Source: an uncultured Acetatifactor sp.
GTDB lineage: Bacteria > Bacillota > Clostridia > Lachnospirales > Lachnospiraceae
Assembly (NCBI GenBank): GCA_910583845.1
Contig: CAJUAB010000001.1
Location: forward strand, 176,400-240,399
Direction of reading: 5' to 3'
Length of the DNA: 64,000 nt
Shown here: positions 60,369 to 64,000 of the stretch, piece after piece
Layout of the letters: each line of letters opens with the position of its first letter
Numbering within the stretch: the stretch's first letter is position 1
Made by a program: the position numbers and the translations under genes
Notes under the pieces: model-generated
Database searches by the model: none
Told to the model about the DNA's origin: nothing
Seen by the model: the letters and a program-made list of their open reading frames with translations, nothing else

Positions 60369-61115
60369 TCATCTCTGTCCGTCGGCATTCTGTGTTTGCC
60401 TTAAAATATAGACCATGGGATACCAATCCAAAGAAGAACCGGGAGAGGCGGTATCGGCATCCTCTGACAGAATCAGGCGGGATTCCTCCCGGATATAGTG
60501 TTCCACGCTCGTGGCTACCGGCCGCCCCCCGTCAAACCATCTGGTCAGGGTGCCGTCCGCAGCCGTGTAACGGCCCCTGCCGTCATATTGGATCTGTAAG
60601 TCTTCCAGGGCGGGCAGCAGCTCCGGCCCGTAGGACATCAGATACGATGTGGTGGACATTCCAAAAGTCTCGTTTACCAGGGATTCAACGGCCTCCTTCT
60701 CTGTGCTTCCCGTGTAGCCTGCCATCCGAAGCCGCTGAGTCAGGAGATCCCTGAAAGCCGCGGCAAACGCCTCATAGGCAGTCTGTCTGCATGCATCGTA
60801 GCTCTCCGGCTGTACATGACAATAGAAAGCGCCCTCCTTTTCAGCGGTGGATTCCAGAATCAGGTTGACCTGGACAGTCAGATCCTGCATGTAGTTTTCC
60901 ATATCTTCAAGGGAAATCGAAACCGCCTCTATATCCCGCAGCCAGAGAGCAGCCGTGGCTGCGGCCTGCTTCGTCATATCCAGCTCCGCGGTCCACTCCC
61001 CGGAAAGTTCCTCCCCGGCTGATGAAAAGAACTGCAAGTACGCCAGATAAGCGGTGGAAACGCTCAGTGTCAGAAACAGTAAAATAAGTATGACATTCTT
61101 GATGATCTTTCTCAT
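60369..61115 (-). CDS. Membrane-anchored protein of unknown function
   Basis: A 248-residue protein I do not recognise. One N-terminal membrane helix (about 6-26, VILILLFLTLSVSTAYLAYL) is followed by an extracytoplasmic domain (about 40-248), largely helical at first (AAATAALWLRDIEAVSISLE) and then mixed, with one cysteine pair. The ATG at 61115 has GGAGGAAGAG; the ORF opens at 61274 without support. It is 76 bp upstream of the carboxypeptidase and probably co-transcribed, so a cell-wall role is possible. Confidence 0.75.
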   Translation of the reverse strand: MRKIIKNVILILLFLTLSVSTAYLAYLQFFSSAGEELSGEWTAELDMTKQAAATAALWLRDIEAVSISLEDMENYMQDLTVQVNLILESTAEKEGAFYCHVQPESYDACRQTAYEAFAAAFRDLLTQRLRMAGYTGSTEKEAVESLVNETFGMSTTSYLMSYGPELLPALEDLQIQYDGRGRYTAADGTLTRWFDGGRPVATSVEHYIREESRLILSEDADTASPGSSLDWYPMVYILRQTQNADGQR

Positions 61116-61167
61116 GAAATCTCTTCCTCCATGGAAACGCTCTGGCCCTCGTTGTCCCGTGTTCCTC

Positions 61168-61177
61168 ATTATATCAC
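61168..61177 (-). promoter_or_regulatory. Extended -10 promoter of the membrane-anchored protein and carboxypeptidase
   Basis: TGATATAAT on the minus strand, 53 bp before the start; no clear -35. The 485-bp region 61116-61600 holds only this and the divergent promoter at 61390; no gene was found in it. Confidence 0.5.
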
Positions 61178-61389
61178 TTTTCCCTGCGCGTGCATAGAAG
61201 CATATGCCGACATTTTCCATATTTGCAGATACTCTTATTTGCGAAAACCAGAACAGCGGAAAGACCGCTCCCATTAAGGAGCGTTACGCCGTTTTCCTGC
61301 CTCTTTCGTCCCAAGCCCGCCATGACGGGAGCGCTCGTATATTACAGGCGGCTTTTTGTCCAAAATCCGACACATAGTCAGCCGGAGTA

Positions 61390-61418
61390 TTGCGCAGCAA
61401 AAAGAAATGTGATACAAT
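61390..61418 (+). promoter_or_regulatory. Promoter of the DUF1266 lipoprotein gene
   Basis: TTGCGC, 17 bp, TACAAT with extended TGA on the plus strand; leader of about 175 nt. Confidence 0.6.
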
Positions 61419-61600
61419 AAGCGGCGCTGAACAACGGGGAACTGCTGTTATCGCGTGGTATCATCTCCGCCGGAAAAGGCCCGCAGGCCCTTCCCGGCAA
61501 TCGGGAAAAAATGCAGAGACACGCTGTGGATGACGGACATACCATCGACTTTAAACAGGCAGTCGCTAAATTCGTATCAGGAAAGAAGGAGTGGGAAATT

Positions 61601-62938
61601 ATGAAAAGAAGAGGCGTTTTATTGTTGGCAGCGGCTGTGGGGCTGATGCTCACGGCCTGCGGAGCTCCCGGGACAACCACCGGAAGCACTCCGGAAAGCA
61701 CAACGCAGGAGGAATCCGGGGAGACGAGTTCCTCGGCCACACAGGAGGAGTCAACGGAGCCGGAAGAGTCTGTGCCTGCGCAGGACTATGTTTCTGCGGA
61801 CGGCGCTTACAAAGTAACTTTGCTTGAGGGCCTGACCCAGACAGACATGCAGATTCAGGCAGGGGCCACCATGATGGGGCTGGACGGCGGAACCGATCGT
61901 ACAGGATTTTCCGGTGTTTCTCTGGGATGCGCCAAGTCCAATGTCCCGGGAAATCCGGGCGATCTGAACAGTCTGGAGGAATATGCGGATTATATAGCGG
62001 ATCTTATTCTGGACGGTTCCGGGGTGACGGTTAGCTGGGAGGATACGGACGCCCCTTCCACAGAGGGTGCCACGCAATGCCTGGCCAGAGAAGGCGTAGC
62101 CAGAAGCGGAATCAGCAGCGGACAGGCGTATGGCTATTATGTGGAATCGGCGGACAGCTATTTTTGTGTAGTTATGGTGGGGAACAACGATGATATAGAA
62201 GAAGCCAGGAAAATAGTCTCCCTGGAAATTCTGGACGGTACCTTAAATGCGGGAGGAACAAAAGACTTTATCAACGGTATGACGGCGGTTCTGGATTCCA
62301 TGAACGGCGCCAGTATCCGGGAGACTTTCAAGATGCTGGAGGATATGGGAGCGGACGAGAGCCAGCTGGAAATAGTAGCCTCCCAGGCCCGGCAGAGTCT
62401 GTCGTCCAGCTGGGGCGTGGAAGATGCCGCCGGTCTCACGGAAATGGCGGATTGGCTGATGAATGAAGGGCATAATCAGGATGCCCTGGATTTTCTGGCA
62501 GAATACGGCGGAAACGACGAGGCAGACCGGGATGCGTTTGATGCCAGCCTGCAGGAGCAGAATCTGGAAGAGGGAACTTATATCAGTCTGCTGGCGGCTT
62601 ATGACGCAAAATCCGCTTATGGGGACAATGCCATCGCCGCCTGGGACCTGAGCCGGGTGGGAACCATCATGGGCTTTGGTTATGCGGCCGGCTATTGCTC
62701 CTATGAGGAGGCTATGGACAAAATACTGGAGGCGGCTGTAAAATCACAGGAGATTTATCATTCCTGGGCGGACTTTAACAAGAGCTATCTCTACGGCTAT
62801 TCCTATTGGGCCGAGGAATCTCTGGACAACCCGGTAAACAGCGCCACGGAACGCGCGGAGCTGATCAGCGGCATGGAAGCCCAGGCCAACGGGCCTTTTT
62901 CCATAGACTGGAATATGGAGCTTAAGAAGGAATGGTAA
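61601..62938 (+). CDS. Lipoprotein with DUF1266 domain
   Basis: A 445-residue exported lipoprotein. The signal peptide ends in lipobox LTAC (about 17-20), followed by a Ser/Thr/Glu-rich linker (about 21-60). The first domain (about 65-230) is unrecognised. The C-terminal domain (about 340-440) is DUF1266, with ISLLAAYDAKSAYGDNAIAA, WDLSRVGTIMGFGYAAGYCS and YHSWADFNKSYLYGYSYW. DUF1266 proteins are widespread and uncharacterised. The ATG at 61601 has AAGGAG; the ORF opens at 61511 without support. Confidence 0.85.
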   Translation: MKRRGVLLLAAAVGLMLTACGAPGTTTGSTPESTTQEESGETSSSATQEESTEPEESVPAQDYVSADGAYKVTLLEGLTQTDMQIQAGATMMGLDGGTDRTGFSGVSLGCAKSNVPGNPGDLNSLEEYADYIADLILDGSGVTVSWEDTDAPSTEGATQCLAREGVARSGISSGQAYGYYVESADSYFCVVMVGNNDDIEEARKIVSLEILDGTLNAGGTKDFINGMTAVLDSMNGASIRETFKMLEDMGADESQLEIVASQARQSLSSSWGVEDAAGLTEMADWLMNEGHNQDALDFLAEYGGNDEADRDAFDASLQEQNLEEGTYISLLAAYDAKSAYGDNAIAAWDLSRVGTIMGFGYAAGYCSYEEAMDKILEAAVKSQEIYHSWADFNKSYLYGYSYWAEESLDNPVNSATERAELISGMEAQANGPFSIDWNMELKKEW

Positions 62939-62955
62939 TATAGAAGGATTTGATG

Positions 62956-62992
62956 AGCGAGGGACCGCTGTACAGGCAGCCCCTCGTTTTGC
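62956..62992 (+). terminator. Intrinsic terminator of the DUF1266 gene
   Basis: CGAGGG/CCCTCG stem followed by TTTTGCTT on the plus strand, about 20 bp after the stop. Confidence 0.75.
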
Positions 62993-63104
62993 TTATTGAT
63001 AAAAGAATCTATTGATGGCGGTCATAACGCCCCAGGAAGTGCGTATTTTGGCTTTTGTGACACCGAGGCTCCACAGAGGGCGGACTTCGGTGCTGCGCTG
63101 CCGG

Positions 63105-64000
63105 TCAGTTAATACTCAAACCGGCGCTGGCATATCCCGCAACGGTATTGAGCAGGGACAATCCGCTTGCCGATGCCGAGAATACCAGCATCAGCCGTGT
63201 CTGCGCCGTCACCGGGATATTGAGTCCTGTAAGTGCGCCGTTGAGCAGTGTTCCGATGGAAATGACTCCGGAAAGTGCAGGCGTCAGATTGATCAGAGTT
63301 CCCGCAATCGGGGTAAATACATTGTTCGGCGTCGCGGACTGATAGATCTGCGCATTGACCGTGACTGTGGAGCCCACCAGGGAAAGCGCCGCCGTGGTGC
63401 TGAAGAACGCGCTGAACGAAGTAATGACTCCGGCCCGCGGCACCTGAAACGCAAAGTTTGAGAGAGTTCCGCTGGCATTGGTGATATCTATCGTGGCCCC
63501 CAGCGCCGTAAGCCCCTGCGCGCTGCTTCCAAAACCCACAAAGGCGGGAAGTCCCGCAAGGCCTCCGGCTATTGTGGTCAGAGATACAGGAAGTCCCGAC
63601 GCAAAGGGGATTATTGCACCCGTACCCGCGGCCCCGGTCGGGCCTGTGGCTCCTGTCGCTCCTGTCGGGCCTGTCGCTCCCGTAGGACCTGTCGCCCCTG
63701 TCGGGCCTGTCGCTCCCGTGGCTCCTGTCGGTCCTGTTGCTCCCGTGGCTCCTGTCGGGCCTGTCGCTCCCGTGGGACCTGTCGCCCCATCGGCTCCCGT
63801 GGCTCCCGTCGGGCCTGTTGCTCCCGTAGGCCCTGTCGCCCCGTCGGCTCCTGTCGGGCCTGTTGCTCCCGTGGCTCCTGTCGGACCTGTCGCCCCATCG
63901 GCTCCCGTGGCTCCTGTTGCTCCATCGACTCCTGTGGCTCCTGTCGGACCTGTCGCTCCATCGGCTCCCGTGACCCCTGTCGGACCTGTCGCTCCCGTGG
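63105..64000 (-). CDS. Collagen-like protein with BclA-type C-terminal domain (5' end outside the window)
   Basis: Reading the minus strand, an open frame runs from the window edge through over 350 bp of Gly-X-Y repeats (GPTGATGATGPTGADGATG type) into a C-terminal domain of about 170 residues (from about 63615). This domain begins AGTGAIIPFASGLPV and includes LPAFVGFGSSAQG and FTPIAGTLINLTPALSG, the beta-rich trimer-forming module of BclA-like exosporium proteins. Splitting the frame at 63539 would cut this domain; the frame is continuous. Such proteins coat spores or cell surfaces. Start and N-terminus are not visible. Confidence 0.9.
   Translation of the reverse strand, partial: TGATGPTGVTGADGATGPTGATGVDGATGATGADGATGPTGATGATGPTGADGATGPTGATGPTGATGADGATGPTGATGPTGATGATGPTGATGATGPTGATGPTGATGPTGATGATGPTGAAGTGAIIPFASGLPVSLTTIAGGLAGLPAFVGFGSSAQGLTALGATIDITNASGTLSNFAFQVPRAGVITSFSAFFSTTAALSLVGSTVTVNAQIYQSATPNNVFTPIAGTLINLTPALSGVISIGTLLNGALTGLNIPVTAQTRLMLVFSASASGLSLLNTVAGYASAGLSIN

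Overview
The window looks like chromosome of a Gram-positive anaerobe of the class Clostridia, most likely a gut member of the Lachnospiraceae. The signs are the protein families (DUF1540, DUF4250, DUF1266, TgpA/DUF58/MoxR cluster, BclA-like collagen protein of spore formers), a T-box leader before thrS, an L20-type leader before infC with an AUU start, sigma-A promoters spaced 17 bp, and a set of glycan-degrading genes typical of fibre-using gut bacteria. The family assignment is inference; no rRNA gene is present to confirm it. No CRISPR array, transposase or prophage was seen.

Layout. 1-2.1 kb: NAD-malic enzyme and a YhcC-type radical SAM protein (+). 2.1-6.1 kb (-): an acetyl-esterase, an EAL/HDOD regulator and rarA, transcribed from a promoter followed by three tandem 92-bp structured repeats. 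6.1-11.9 kb (-): MoxR ATPase, DUF58, transglutaminase and a secreted metallo-beta-lactamase protein. 12.2-16.1 kb (-): one 1313-residue NACHT NTPase with its own strong promoter, a candidate phage-defence gene and the best candidate here for something undescribed. 16.2-22.5 kb (-): polysaccharide deacetylase, chemoreceptor, ASKHA/RACo-like protein, small unknown genes and an acetyltransferase.

22.5-33.3 kb (-) is a beta-mannan oligosaccharide utilisation locus: GH36 alpha-galactosidase, LacI regulator, cellobiose/mannobiose 2-epimerase, GH130 mannosylglucose phosphorylase, CE2 and CE17-like acetyl-esterases, and an unusual GH1 glycosidase fused in frame to a complete mannose-6-phosphate isomerase. 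Together these would strip acetyl and galactosyl groups, epimerise and phosphorolyse the mannosides, and feed mannose phosphate into glycolysis. The transporter and endo-mannanase are not in the window.

33.3-45.2 kb: MATE pump, clpB, SdpI-like protein, GH43, a membrane-anchored IIA-like protein with long in-frame 36-bp repeats, a cluster of palindromic repeats, mntP, GH105 and a TraX-like protein. 45.3-50.8 kb: tRNA-Gly, the infC-rpmI-rplT operon, DUF3788, DUF1540, and thrS behind a threonine T-box and a small membrane-protein gene. 50.8-64 kb: Na/Pi cotransporter homologue, periplasmic-sensor diguanylate cyclase, SDR oxidoreductase, cation/proton antiporter, ankyrin-repeat protein, D,D-carboxypeptidase, two cell-surface proteins and the 3' part of a collagen-like protein cut by the window edge.

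Across the window runs a dispersed MITE-like repeat (ends resembling GAGCGTGTYTGAAAAAT) in at least six places, several of them in 5' leaders or next to terminators.
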